From assembly GCA_907165275.2 (NCBI GenBank), contig OU015650.1:9950001-10014000 (forward strand): 64,000 bases of DNA. The letters run 5' to 3'. Below the pieces are notes generated by a model. That model saw only the letters and a program-made list of their open reading frames with translations. It was not told the origin of the DNA and searched no databases. Positions 22,345-32,944 of this stretch are shown here, one piece after another. The translations under genes and the position numbers were made by a program. Numbering within the stretch: the stretch's first letter is position 1; each line of letters begins with the position of its first letter. This stretch comes from Zygaena filipendulae. Lineage: Eukaryota; Arthropoda; Insecta; Lepidoptera; Zygaenidae.

Positions 22345-22865
22345 CGGGCACGGTTTCCAACTTAGGGAGTTTCCCCCCAACTTTTAGGGAGTAAATGAAT
22401 GCGGTGGGTTTTTTAGGGGTATTACATTTTTAGGGGTTTTTCGGTTGTTTTTTTTTTTCATATTTTATTTCTTATTTTTTTTGTTAATAAAAATAATAAT
22501 TTTTATTAGAACCAGGTTTTTGCTGAAATTTCAAAATAACAATTATTAATGTTGTCGAATTTTTGATATTACGGCGAAAATATTGGTTGTACAAATTTGT
22601 CCGAAGTTCAATAAAAAAATTTTATAAAAATAAAGTCTCTTATAATTTTTTCTAGGATTAATAAGAAAGCCATAATTTCAAAAGATTTTCATAATTAGCA
22701 AAAATTTGAATCATTATGAATCATAATAATTTTGAAACCAAAGCTTGAATCTTGGCGCTATTTATTATTTATAAACTTTTTAGTAATATTATTTTATTTA
22801 TGGGAATTTAAGGGTTTTCAACTTAACCTTTAGGGGTAAATATTTTTGAGAGTTGGTAACACTAA
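22345..22865. repeat. Very AT-rich block with TTTTAGGGG motifs
   Basis: The stretch is dominated by A and T runs. It carries repeated TTTAGGGG near both edges and weakly inverted ends (GGTTTCCAACT against AGTTGGTAACAC). It may be an old MITE; no genes. Confidence 0.35.
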
Positions 22866-23792
22866 ATGCAGTAAGCATCAGGTAGGTAGCTATACTATGT
22901 TTTTATTGACACCGCAACGTAAATAGGGCTGCCAATTTATTTTTGTTTCAAACTATTTTACTCCTAGTTACTTCTACTCTCCTAGTAACTTTTTTCTAAA
23001 TAATTTCGTGTATACGCTGTTTCTTCGCTATTTAGGCACGTAAAGTGTAAAACAATAAGAAAATAAGAGCATCAACAATGAGTTAAGCTATCGAAGACGG
23101 GGCTGTGAATTATGATGAAGTGTTTAAAAAAGATATCACAAATTTTTTAGGTAGGTTTAGGTAATGATTTATTTGGTCTGATTTATTTGGTGTTGATGTG
23201 AGAATTGAACCCGCGACCAGTTGTTTTAGAATAAAAAACTGCGAAGTAATGGTACCTAATCATTGAACAATTGACATCCCTAGATCCCTAGGCAGAAGAA
23301 AGACAGAGAAAACTAAAAAAAAAAAAAAAGCACGAAGCGTTAGGTAGCTACCTACGCATATTTCTATTGATTCTACGTAAATAGGGCTGGCAGTCTCAAT
23401 TATTTTTGTTAACATTTATCTAAGCTCCTTCATACTTCTACTGTCCTAGGAGCTTTTTTCACGAAATCATTTCCTGTTCCATGCAAGCTGTTCCTTTGCT
23501 ATTTAGGCGCCTACTAATTACTAAAACAATACTAACGGTCGCACTTAGAGTCGTTTTAATGATTAATTAAAATTAAGTAAAGAGTTAGTAAGTGCGGTGG
23601 TTACTTAACAAAATAAGAGCTTCATTAACTGACTACAATAAATAATGAGTGAGCAGCTATTGAAGACGTACGTATCGTAATGGGGTATTTAAAAAAAAAT
23701 CATCACATAATATGATGTAATGGTCTGAGATTGATGTGGAAATTGAACCCACGACAATCCGTTACTAAAACAATACTAACGGTCGCACTTAC

Positions 23793-24027
23793 TGCCGCAC
23801 TCAGAGTCGACTTTAATGATTACTTAGTTAAGTACAGATTTTTAAAACAAAACTGTCGCAATCAGATAAGTTTAATAAATTAATGTTAATTAGCATTTAA
23901 CTAATTAAGTTACATCTCATTAAATGCCAACAAACATTAATTTACTGAACGTCTCTGATTGCGGCAGTTTTGTTTTAAAAATCTATACTTAACTAAGTAA
24001 TCATTAAAGTTGACTCTGAGTGCGGCG
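23793..24027. mobile_element. MITE with long inverted arms (GCCGCACTCAGAG family)
   Basis: The arms begin GCCGCACTCAGAGTCGACTT and end with the near-complement AAGTTGACTCTGAGTGCGGC. They run about 75 bases each around an AT-rich loop. A second partial copy is at 61377-61495. Diverged arm-like pieces also flank it near 23535-23595 and 24027-24080. Confidence 0.78.
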
Positions 24028-25103
24028 GCAAGACTCGTTTTTATGATTAATTAAATTTAACTAAAGAGTGAGTGAGTGCGGCGGTTACTTAACAAAATAA
24101 GGGCTTCATTAATTGACTTCAATAATGAGTGCTAAGCTATTGAAGACGTACGTATCGTATGGGGTATTTGAAAAATATCATCACATAATAATATGACGTA
24201 ATGGTATTCTTGAACCCGCGACCATCCGTTTCTAAGTACAAAAAATTATTGCGAAGTAATGGTAGTCATTGAACATTCGGCAACCCTAGAAAAGGTTCAA
24301 GACGATGTGCGGGGGCGCAACCCATTTTGAAAGGAACCACGCCCATTTCATAATGGCCGCGTGCTCAAAATCAGATAGGGGTAGGGGGTATCGGGTAAAA
24401 GGACCAGTGGTCAGCGTTATTAATTGGTCATAAGTCATAAATATTTAAATTAAGTCATAATTGGAATAAACGAATCACGTATTCCCAAATTGCTCTAGTT
24501 CTTCACGTGACAGGAGCGATGCGTAATTAAGGGAAAAATTAGCTATTTTATGCAGGTGCTGTCTGTCATACAAGAGCTGTATGAGCTGTTATGTCTGAAA
24601 TGCTTTTTACTACACGCGGTTTTGTTTTCAAATGTAAAAAAAACTAATGTTATAAGTAATGGTAAAATTTATTGTTTTTATTTACGATTGGTTTATTTAT
24701 TAGTTTATCTTTCAGAGTTTATCTTTTAGTTTCTTTATCAGACGAATCCTGCCAACTCAAACGTCAAAAAGTCGTTAGTAGGATGAATACTGGTACCTTA
24801 CCCTATTATTTACTAACATTGTCGCGTGTAAAAATACTAAGACGGCAGAAGTCGAAGAGTGCGGCGGTACGGTGCGCCGGGCCAGGGGTCAGGGCCGGGG
24901 TCATTGACTTGTTATCAGACCGATTCAATTGATTGCTAGTGATGTACAGAGGCAAGTTAAAAAAGCAAAGTCGATAAAATTTTATCGTATTTTATTTCTT
25001 CGTATCAGCACTGCCATCATCGTTCAATCATTCTTTACCATTAACATTACACGATCGTTTATTTTGACCACACCTTTCGGTAACAGGCTGTATGTGTATA
25101 TCT

Positions 25104-25435
25104 ACTAGCTGTCCCCCGCGATTTCATCCGCGGTAATTTCGGAGTTCCCGCGCAGGTTGCGGGAAAAAAGTACTCTATGTCCTTCAGTTCCCGAGGGAAT
25201 TCCGGGATAAAAACTATCCTATCTTTTAAGTTGGACCATATTATAAATGGTTGTTTGTTACGCTTTCACGCCTTAAAGGCTCAACCGATTATCATGACAT
25301 TTTGCATGGACGTTGTCAGGAGTAGGTACAGAGAAGGATAATTTTTAGGGTACTTTTTATCCCGAAATTCCCGAAGAAACTCCGAAATCACTGCGGGTGA
25401 AACCGCGGGGAACAGCTAGTCTTTCAATATTTTTA
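25104..25435. mobile_element. Two Helitron-like pieces facing away from each other
   Basis: A minus-strand 3' end (CTAGCTGTCCCCCGCGATTTC) starts near 25105. A plus-strand copy ends with CTGCGGGTGAAACCGCGGGG, then AACAGCTAG and T, near 25420. Both have the TTTTATCCCG and GGAATTCC core. A third minus-strand piece (GCTGTTCCCCGCGGTTTCAC) follows at 25448-25540. Confidence 0.6.
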
Positions 25436-25540
25436 ATACCTATCACTTGCTGTTCCCCGCGGTTTCACCCGGATATTTCGGATATCCCGCAGGAATTCCG
25501 GGAAGAAGTACCCTATAGTACCCCTGAAAACGTGTATAGC

Positions 25541-25858
25541 TTTTCTAAACTAAAATGCCACGCCCCTCCATCGGGTATAAGCACGTCGCACACGCACAAC
25601 CGTTAAAATTCGATACGACCTATATATTTACTCTGAGATACGGCACATATATGTAAATCTGGTCTGTCTATTCATCTGTCGTGCGCAACACTGTCGCCGC
25701 ACTCACACTATTAAAGAGATATTATCAATACATGATATCACACATCTAAAACTGCTAATTAAGTACCTAGTGGGGCGCGTCATTTTAATTTAGACAAGCT
25801 CTACCTACCTATGCGAAAATTCATGATCGGTTGAGTGGCTTAAAGCGTAACAAACTCG
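25541..25858. other. Unassigned intergenic stretch
   Basis: No gene, repeat end or regulatory pattern was recognised. Confidence 0.4.
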
Positions 25859-25866
25859 CATATCGA

Positions 25867-26296
25867 CAGAGGCGTCTCTAGCCCGGTGCCCGGGCCGTGT
25901 GCAAACATTACCCTAGCGCCCCCTAGTGAGCGCGCGCGCGGTCATGGAATAGGTACAAAGTACAAGTAGAGTACCTACAGACCCCAGTGGTAAACTCTAT
26001 TGTTTGGAGATTTTTGAAGAGGAAATTTCTGCTGAGTTTTCGTAGCGAACGGCGCTCGGCGCCCCCTAGGACTGCTACGCCCGTGTGCAACTCACACCCT
26101 GCACTCTAAGTAGAGAATAGAGACGCCTCCAGGGGCGTCTTAATCATATGCGGCGACCGGGTGCGAAATTGTAGTTGGGTAAGGTAAGTAGGTAGGTACT
26201 ATCTACCACCAGATTCATTCAGATGTTGATCGCTCGGCCCGGGTGCGGCCGCACCTAGCGCTACTATGGGAAAGACGCCGCTGCTGGACGCCTCTG
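25867..26296. mobile_element. hAT-like MITE with perfect 8 bp target duplication
   Basis: It is bounded by CATATCGA on both sides (25859-25866 and 26297-26304), starts CAGAGGCGTC and ends GGACGCCTCTG. An 8 bp duplication and CAG-type ends are hAT hallmarks. Halfway along, near 26112-26135, GAGACGCCTC directly abuts CAGGGGCGTC, so it looks like two related units fused or one nested at the end of another. GC content is higher than around it. No transposase. Confidence 0.85.
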
Positions 26297-26499
26297 CATA
26301 TCGACTGGAAGTATTAATCATTAAAATACGGGACAAAACATGGTTTCTCAGGAGAGTCAAAAAACGATTTTATTTTTGAAATCTATAACTTTTTATAGCC
26401 TGCTCCAATTTTGAGTTTCTTGACATTTCGTTTTCTATCATAATAACATTATGGAGGCATCTAATTTTTCGTCATCACCGATTTCGTCCAAATTTATAG

Positions 26500-26880
26500 G
26501 ACCCTGCGGTTGCGGATAAAAGTACCCTGTGTTATTCTGACGTATAAGCTATATTATTGTGAAGTTTCACTAAAATCCATTCAATAGTTTTTGCGTGAAA
26601 GAGTAACAAACATCCATAGGTAGGTTCATACAAACTTTCGCGTTTATAGTATTAGCATGGACCAATAAAACTAGATCCATGGTATTAGTAAGAATTTGGT
26701 AAGAATGCAGGGCTTGGCTAGAAATGAAAGTACCTACCCGAGGTGATAACTCCAGATCCCCTAGGGGTGTTGCGAATATTCGCATCCGCATCCGCAAAAG
26801 CGGAGCTTCCGCATAGATTTGGAAATCTGTACAAATGTACATTAACTCGAGCGAAGCCGTAGGCAAAAGCTAGTTATCTA
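26500..26880. repeat. Helitron-like remnants
   Basis: On the - strand the familiar core 'GAAACTTCACAATAATATAGC' in complement and the GTTACTCTTTCACGC block appear (26540-26620). On the + strand CGAGCGAAGCCG followed by CAAAAGCTAG and T ends near 26872. The region looks like overlapping old insertions. Confidence 0.45.
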
Positions 26881-26955
26881 GGCACGCGGCAGCGTGTCCA
26901 AGCCAAGTTCAAGGAAAAACGAACTTGCGACGAGCAGCCGTGTAGGTAATAATAT

Positions 26956-27178
26956 CTAGGTCACCGAGCTTCGCTCGTTGTGTATAGCGCCATCTGTTGT
27001 TAAGTAGAAAAACAAACACTCATTTTTCATTGTCTAAAAACAACGATAAACGACGTTTTCTAAAAATGAAACCTAGCTAGATCGATTAATCGCCCCCGAA
27101 ACCCCCAGCATACTAAATTTCATGAAAATCGTTGGAGCCGTTTCCGAGATTCAAATTATATACATATATTATTATGTA
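26956..27178 (-). mobile_element. Helitron-like element of a second family
   Basis: On the - strand the right end reads CGAGCGAAGCTCG, a perfect hairpin, then GTGAC and CTAG (26956-26959), followed by AT. The interior has GTTTCATTTTTAGAAAACGT and CAACGATTTTCATGAAATTT. Its terminal hairpin differs from the CGCGG family. The 5' end is uncertain. Confidence 0.6.
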
Positions 27179-27224
27179 CGTAAGATAAAATCTGCAATGT
27201 TTTCAACGCAGGCAAGGTGGAGCA

Positions 27225-27480
27225 CATAAGTTACGTAACGAAGGGCGACTTATGGTAGTGCCGCGTCACACCAAACTCGCTACAAAAAACCCTCGCGTTA
27301 TCGGTCCCACGTATTACGAACACCTCCCTGCGGATATCCGTGATGAAAACAATGACGAAACATTTAGCCGCCGACTGAAAAACCTCTTGTTAGGATAACG
27401 TACTATACTCTGTTGACGATTTTTTAAAAATGAAGTTTGCTTAATTACACTGTGTACACTTTTATTTATTGTTTTATAAA
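27225..27480 (+). pseudogene. LINE 3' end: reverse transcriptase C-terminus fragment
   Basis: The frame ending at TAA 27396-27398 carries VPRHTKLATKNPRVIGP, then EHLPADIRDEN and FSRRLKNLLLG. Its order matches the C-terminus of jockey/CR1-type LINE polymerases: VPR..R/K..., then a GP..Y/W..LP motif, then F+RRLK..LL. A short AT-rich tail follows. The rest of the LINE is missing, as expected for a 5'-truncated insertion. Confidence 0.6.
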
Positions 27481-27481
27481 T

Positions 27482-28100
27482 TAACTAGATTCGGCCTGTG
27501 CGCGAGCTGCGAGCAGCTCGCGTTTCCGAGCCAGGGCCGAAACAATTTCCCCATACAAACAACTAATGTTCGGCGGCCATCTTGAAAAATGACGCAATCG
27601 AAAAACTGATTCGATATTCGGCATCAGCGACCCCAAAAACCCCCGGATGCCGAACCTCACCCGGATCGGATCAACTTTTTTTTCGGCCGCCATTTTGAAT
27701 CCGCCATTTTGGATTTTTACCACGCCAGGCGATTGCCCCCCGTTGACCTCTATGACATTTTTTTGAGCACCCCCCATCAGACTCTTTTAGTTTCGGAGAT
27801 AATCGAGTTTGAATTTTGTTCGGCGGCCATGTTTTTTTCCGCCATTTTGAAAAAAAAGTTACACTATTGAAATTTGCCCAAGGTGTGGATGAAATTTAGT
27901 TAGAAACGTTTTCACTTTCGATTGATAGTTTCAGCGGGCAGTCGACTCACTACCTGATGAGAAGCAGGAATCGAAGATGTCAAGGTTTTCCCATAATCAC
28001 CGAAACGTCCCCTCTACATGTTCGATACATTATATCAACCTAGAGATGCTCCTTCTGGGAGAACAATTATGTCAATGAGTGAGTGGTAATCGAGCTTTAT
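27482..28100 (-). mobile_element. Helitron-like element with GCCAT-rich body, copy A
   Basis: On the - strand its end is a perfect hairpin (CGCGAGCTG, four-base loop, CAGCTCGCG) at about 27500-27522. About 12 bases and CTAG (27485-27488) follow, then T. The 5' end is probably TCGATTACCACTCACTC on the - strand near 28093. The body carries several GGCCATCTTG, GCCATTTTG and GGCCATGTT motifs. It is about 97 percent identical to copy B. Confidence 0.65.
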
Positions 28101-28354
28101 AGGGAGGGATGTAGTGTATGCGAGAAAGAGATTAAGCACGCACTTGTCGTCTCCTCCGCACGGGCTCAAATGTAGATGTGTGTGACGCACAGAGTTAGTA
28201 CGTTACCGACCGAGAGACGAGTGTGGTGTGTAAGTACAGTGCTGAGACCGCGTGCGCATGGAGCCGATATTATTGGTATTTACGATTAGTCTAAAGATGT
28301 CTCAAGTAAGTAGTATAGTACAACGTTCATCTACTACATTTTGGTATATTATAA
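28101..28354. other. Spacer between the two Helitron-like copies
   Basis: This stretch does not match the copies. It includes an ATG at 28258 opening a short frame that runs to ATGTCTCAA and then a strong donor-like GTAAGTAG near 28306. I do not call a gene, because nothing further downstream connects to it. Confidence 0.35.
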
Positions 28355-28977
28355 TAACTAGATTCGCCCTGTGCGCGAGCTGCGAGCAGCTCGCGTTTGC
28401 GAGCCAGGGCCGAAACAATTTCCCCATACAAACAACTAATGTTCAGCGGCCATCTTGAAAAATGACGCAATCGAAAAACTGATTCGATATTCGGCATCAG
28501 CGACCCCAAAAACCCCCGGATGCCGAACCTCACCCGGATCGGATCAACTTTTTTTTCGGCCGCCATTTTGAATCCGCCATTTTGGATTTTTACCACACCA
28601 GGCGGTTGCCCCCCATTGACCTCTATGACATTTGTTTGAGCACCCCCCACCTGACTCTTTTAGTTTCGGAGATAATCGAGTTTGAATTTTGTTCGGCGGC
28701 CATGTTTTTTTCCGCCATTTTGAAAAAAAAGTTACACTATTGAAATTTGCCCAAGGTGTGGATAAAATTTAGTTAGAAACGTTTTCACTTTCGATGGATA
28801 GTTTCGGCGGGCAGTCGACTCACTACCTGATGAGAAGCAGGAATCGAAGATGTCGAGGTTTTCCCATAATCACCGAAACGTCCCCTCTACATGTTCCATA
28901 CATTATATCAACCTAGAGATGCTCCTTCTGGGAGAACATGTCAATGAGTGAGTGGTAATCGAGCTTCGAGCTTTATA
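28355..28977 (-). mobile_element. Helitron-like element with GCCAT-rich body, copy B
   Basis: It has the same ends, orientation and hairpin as copy A. It differs by scattered substitutions, a small deletion near 28936 and a duplicated CGAGCTT near 28966. It is followed by an ATA/ATT microsatellite (28978-29002). Confidence 0.65.
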
Positions 28978-29156
28978 TACATATTATAATAATAATAATA
29001 ATTCTCTAATGTAAAATTCTTGACATGTACCTATTATTAAAATTGACATACCTATTGTTTCTATTTATATTCAATTTTAATGACGATCCCTTTGACGAAT
29101 AACACTGTGTATATCATGTACTGTTAATGATGTTAAAGCGAATTAAATAAATCTAA

Positions 29157-29520
29157 TCTATATAGCTGTCCCGCGCGGTTACACTCGCAGTAATTTCGAA
29201 GTTCACACAGAATTGTTTCGTATAAATTTTACAACCCCTTTGAGGTGGAATTTAAAAAAATTCTTTCTTATCGGATGCCTACGTCATACAAAGAACACAC
29301 CCTCCAAGTTTCAGGTCTCTACGATCAGCGGTTTGGGCGTCCCATCAACGCATTACAGGTGGAATGTGGCGATCCTCCTCTTTCTCAGCGTAGATAGTTT
29401 CTTTCAGATCGCTTCCTTTTTCGTTTTTATCAATTTGCCTCCCATCCTATTTTCCCTTAACTCGAATACCCGCGGGATCTCCGAAACCGCGGGTTAAACC
29501 TCGGAGAACAGCTGCTAGTT
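29157..29520. mobile_element. Helitron-like pieces in opposite orientation
   Basis: A minus-strand end (AGCTGTCCCGCGCGGTTACA) opens the region and a plus-strand-type end (CCGCGGGATCTCCGAAACCG followed by AACAGCTGCTAG) closes it. The segment CCTACGTCATACAAAGAACA is shared with 53830-53850. Confidence 0.5.
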
Positions 29521-29858
29521 AGACAGTAATTTGTACAGTGACGGTATTTTATGAGCTCAATAATAATAATAATAATCATTTATTTGCAAGAAGTAGGTAT
29601 AACTTTTCTTCCGTATCCCCCAAGAGCTCCAAGAAAGTTGTTGCAGTCTTCCACCTACCACGACCTATAGTCTACCACGATAGGTATTATTAGTATCCAT
29701 GGAAGTAATAAGTACTTGTACGTAGATATTACTTAATACTTCCATGTACATATTTTATCTAATTTATTTCACTTACAAGCTGAAACTGGCAAAATGATTG
29801 ATATGCGAAAGTCCATAGAGAAAAAGAAAAAATTGGAACTATTAAATAAACTTATTTA

Positions 29859-30033
29859 GGCCCGCCGCCGATTGTGACTTTTTGTCGACGTGACTTTCTG
29901 TCACTTAGTCAAGTGCAATGAAAACTATACTGAGTGCGCTCATTATGGTGACGTGACAATACGGTGACCTCAGTATAGTTTTCATAAGTGACAGAAAGTC
30001 ACGTCGACAAAAAGTCACAATGGGCGGCGGGCC
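29859..30033. mobile_element. Harbinger-like MITE with 49 bp inverted ends
   Basis: The 175 bp element is flanked by TTA on both sides (29856-29858, 30034-30036). Its arms begin GGCCCGCCGCC and continue about 49 bases with a single mismatch, including GTGACTTTTTGTCGACGTGA. A TTA duplication and GG-starting ends fit PIF/Harbinger. Confidence 0.85.
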
Positions 30034-30329
30034 TTAGATGTGTGTAAAGTGCTGAGCTTATCAGAATAACGAAAAATATGGAGTTGAAAAGTGATTTTAA
30101 AAAAGTGAGGCTATGTTGAGATCCGTGAGGAGAGTATACAGCTAGTAGTCTCACGACTACACGTTTACGCACACATGAGTGTCGTTGAACGTGTGCGTTG
30201 CGAGACACTAGCGTGTCTCCTGATATACAAGAATTGCTTGTTTGAGGATAGTAGATAACCTGTTAGCTGGAATTTCCCGATTGGACGGATAACTGGATAA
30301 CGCTATCCTGGAAAAGTTTGACCATACCC
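30034..30329. other. Flank of the LTR element
   Basis: No gene was recognised. The segment ends TACCC at the insertion point. Confidence 0.4.
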
Positions 30330-30559
30330 TGTCATGATTATTATTATATAGTCTACGGACCAGAGAAGACAGAGGTCGATGTATATTGTGATCTTTGTCC
30401 TAGACACGTCGATTTAATCTGTGCTTATAATATGGCGGTGTGAAGCAGTAAGTTAATTAATAGTGAATAAATACAAATAAGAAGTTACATAGTGATTTTA
30501 TTATCTTAATGTGTTTAAAGTAAAATTAATTATAAAGGAACACAAAAACATAATTAACA
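30330..30559 (+). repeat. 5' LTR
   Basis: It starts TGTCATGATTATTATTATAT and ends CATAATTAACA. It differs from the 3' LTR at two of 230 positions that I could see (ACGGAC/ATGGAC and GTGTTTAAAG/GTGTGTAAAG). Confidence 0.95.
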
Positions 30560-30972
30560 TGGCGCAGCCGAACAACGGATTTTATCTCCGTCCCCCAGCC
30601 CCTTTGTCATTTGAGGGCGATTTATCAATAAATCATAAAACGTGGATTAGACAAGTAGAATTATACATTAAAGCAAATGAATGTGACAATAAGTCGGATA
30701 AAACAAAGGTATCAATATTGCTTAGTTTATTGGGGGACGAGGGTCTGGACAAATTCGAAACTTTCGGGTTATCGGATGATCAGAAAGAAGACTACAATGT
30801 AGTAAAAAACTCAATTGAAGCATTCTGTACACCAAAAACCAACGAAAGCATCAACAGACACAAATTTTTTCAAAGAAATCAACTGGATTCAGAAAACTTT
30901 GATACATATTTGGTCGAATTGAAGAAAATGGCAGCCACGTGTAATTTCGAGTCATTAAGACAGGTTGATTAA
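30559..30972 (+). pseudogene. gag, N-terminal part (broken)
   Basis: The ATG overlaps the last base of the LTR and the first bases of the primer site. The frame gives 137 residues starting MAQPNNGFYLRPP, with the capsid-like pattern LSFEGDL, then W..Q.ELYI, then KVSILLSLLGDEGL, typical of gypsy gag proteins. It stops at 30970 after a shift. The expected continuation is visible in another frame (KDKIISGIKCAKLKDRL near 30975). Confidence 0.8.
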
Positions 30973-31102
30973 AGATAAAATAATTTCTGGCATTAAATGT
31001 GCCAAGTTGAAAGATCGTCTATTAAAAGAGGATAATTCATCGTTAGAGAAATGCATTAAAATGTGTAGATCGGCGGAATTAACCAAGAGTCACATGTGTT
31101 AG

Positions 31103-31444
31103 TTGACAATGGGAATGGAGACCAAGCTCTCAATTGATAAAATTGAAAATAAAAATTATAAATCACTCAAGAATAACAGTATAAGTAAATTTAAGTGCAG
31201 AAGTTGTGGTTATGGACATTTACCAAGAAAATGTCCTGCATACAATAAAATATGCAATTGTTGTAAACAGCTCCATCATTTTGCACAAGTGTGTCGGAAT
31301 AAGCAACAAAAAGGTATAAATGAGGTCGACATGCAACAAGAAGAATTCACATTGGGTAAAATTAGTATGGATGATGACTGGTTGATTAAGGTAACTTTTG
31401 TTGATTATCATAAGAATTGTTACATGAAACTAGATCCTTCCTAG
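31103..31444 (+). pseudogene. gag, zinc-knuckle part (broken)
   Basis: A second frame encodes two cysteine-histidine knuckles: CRSCGYGHLPRKC, then CNCCKQLHHFAQVC, near 31196-31300. These bind nucleic acid in retrotransposon gag proteins. The downstream protease region is absent or unrecognisable, and the frame closes at 31444. Confidence 0.75.
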
Positions 31445-31472
31445 ATGATAGATAGATGCCTATAAAAAAGAA

Positions 31473-32150
31473 TTGCAAGAAATGGAAAATTATAATATAA
31501 TTCGTAAAATTGAAGAACTGACTGATTTTGTAAATGCTGTTGTAATTGTATGTAAAAATGATAACACTCTCCGTATATGTCTGGATCCACAATACTTAAA
31601 CTCCTGCCTTCTTCGGGAGCATTATAAGCTTCCCACATTTGATGAGATATCTGCCAAAATGGCTAATGCAAAATTTTTCAGTAAATTAGACTGTAGCAAA
31701 GCATTTGTTCAAATTCAAAACTAACTACCTTTCAAACACCGTTCGGTAGATACTGTTTTCTAAGAATGCCGTATGGTGTGAAGGTTGCATCAGAAATATA
31801 TCACAAACAATTCTCCCGCATGTTTGAAGGAGTGCCAAATGTAGAAATATTTACCGATGATTTAATAATTTGGGCAGAAAATAGGCATAAACATGATGAG
31901 ATTTTAAATACAGTACTGAAAATAGCAATAAAAACAATATCACTTTTAATCCAAAGAAGTGCATTATTGGCACAAACTCCTTAAAGTTTCTGGGACATTC
32001 ACTGATAAAGGTATTTTGATGGATGAAGATAAAATTGAGAGCATAGTTAAAATGGATAGACCTAGTGATGTAACAGGGGTTCAAAAATTAATGGGTGTAA
32101 TAACGTATGTTTCAAAATTTATTCCAAATGTCACTGAATTACTGAATTAA
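31473..32150 (+). pseudogene. Reverse transcriptase fragments
   Basis: Pieces in at least three frames (31473-31724, 31766-31984, 31959-32150) carry reverse transcriptase motifs in order: RICLDPQYLN, FSKLDCSKAF with the first catalytic Asp, MPYGV, and IFTDDLIIW with the paired Asp of the active site. Frameshifts separate them, so no intact enzyme is encoded. Confidence 0.88.
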
Positions 32151-32219
32151 CTGCTCCCTTTAGGGTATTATTAAAAAAAGAAAATAAGTGGGAATGGGGT
32201 CTAAAACAGGAGGAAAGTT

Positions 32220-32660
32220 TTAACAAAATAAAAAAATACTTAAGTACATCACCAATATTAAGGTACTATGACACAAATTTACATTGTTTATTGAGTGTGG
32301 ATGCCAGTGGTAATGGTGTAGGTGCTGTATTATTGCAAAAAGAATTACCAGTAGCTTATGCATCTGGCATTCACAGAAACCCAAAAGGCATGGGCACAGA
32401 TCAAAAAGGAAATGTATGCGATAGTGTTTGCATGTGAGAAGTTTAATTTTTATATTATGGGTAGACAAGTAACCATAGAAAGTGATCATAAGCCTCTTAT
32501 TCCAATTATGAAAAAATCTCTTGCAGAAATACCAATCAGGTTACAAAAGATGAGACTTCGCCTGCAGCACTATGACATAGATTTAGTATACAAACCAGGA
32601 AAATCTTTTTATATAGCTGATTACTTATCTAGAAATTATTTAAAACAAAAACAAAACTAA
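32220..32660 (+). pseudogene. RNase H fragment
   Basis: LLSVDASGNGVGAVLLQ near 32290-32340 starts the domain. After a frameshift, KKEMYAIVFACEKFNFYIMG and TIESDHKPL (about 32405-32505) follow, then VYKPGKSFYIADYLSR near 32590. The catalytic Asp and Glu positions are visible, but the frame is broken near 32360. Confidence 0.82.
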
Positions 32661-32944
32661 GATGATGATTTTGATTGTAGCATATTATTAGTGCAGTTAA
32701 AAGAAGTAATGAGTATGCAAAGGTATGAAGAATTTAAAAATGAAACTAGTTTAGATGGAGAATTAAATTTAGTTAAACAGTATATTAAAAAAGGTTGGCC
32801 TGAAAACAGGGATCACCTACCTGAAATTTAAAAAAAAAATCATACTTTCTATACTGATCTTCATATAATTGACAATTTAATTTTTAAAAACAATTGCTTG
32901 GTGGTTCCTAAAGTTTTGCAACAAGAAATGTTAAAAATCTTCAT

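Larger units (their letters stand above)
19644..25090. mobile_element. Diverged third copy of the inverted-repeat transposon
   Basis: It starts CAGCCTGTTACAGAACGGTG and ends CGGTAACAGGCTG at 25090, in the same orientation as copies 1 and 2. The left 1.2 kb and the right 200 bp follow copies 1 and 2 with many substitutions and deletions. The middle is replaced by a 1.3 kb block shared with 37150-38480, an AT-rich block, repeated pieces with ATTGAACCCGCGACC, and a MITE. Remnants of the 179 bp repeat survive near 22970-23035 and 23435-23515 (CTGTTTCTTCGCTATTTAGG). No transposase is recognisable. Confidence 0.75.
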
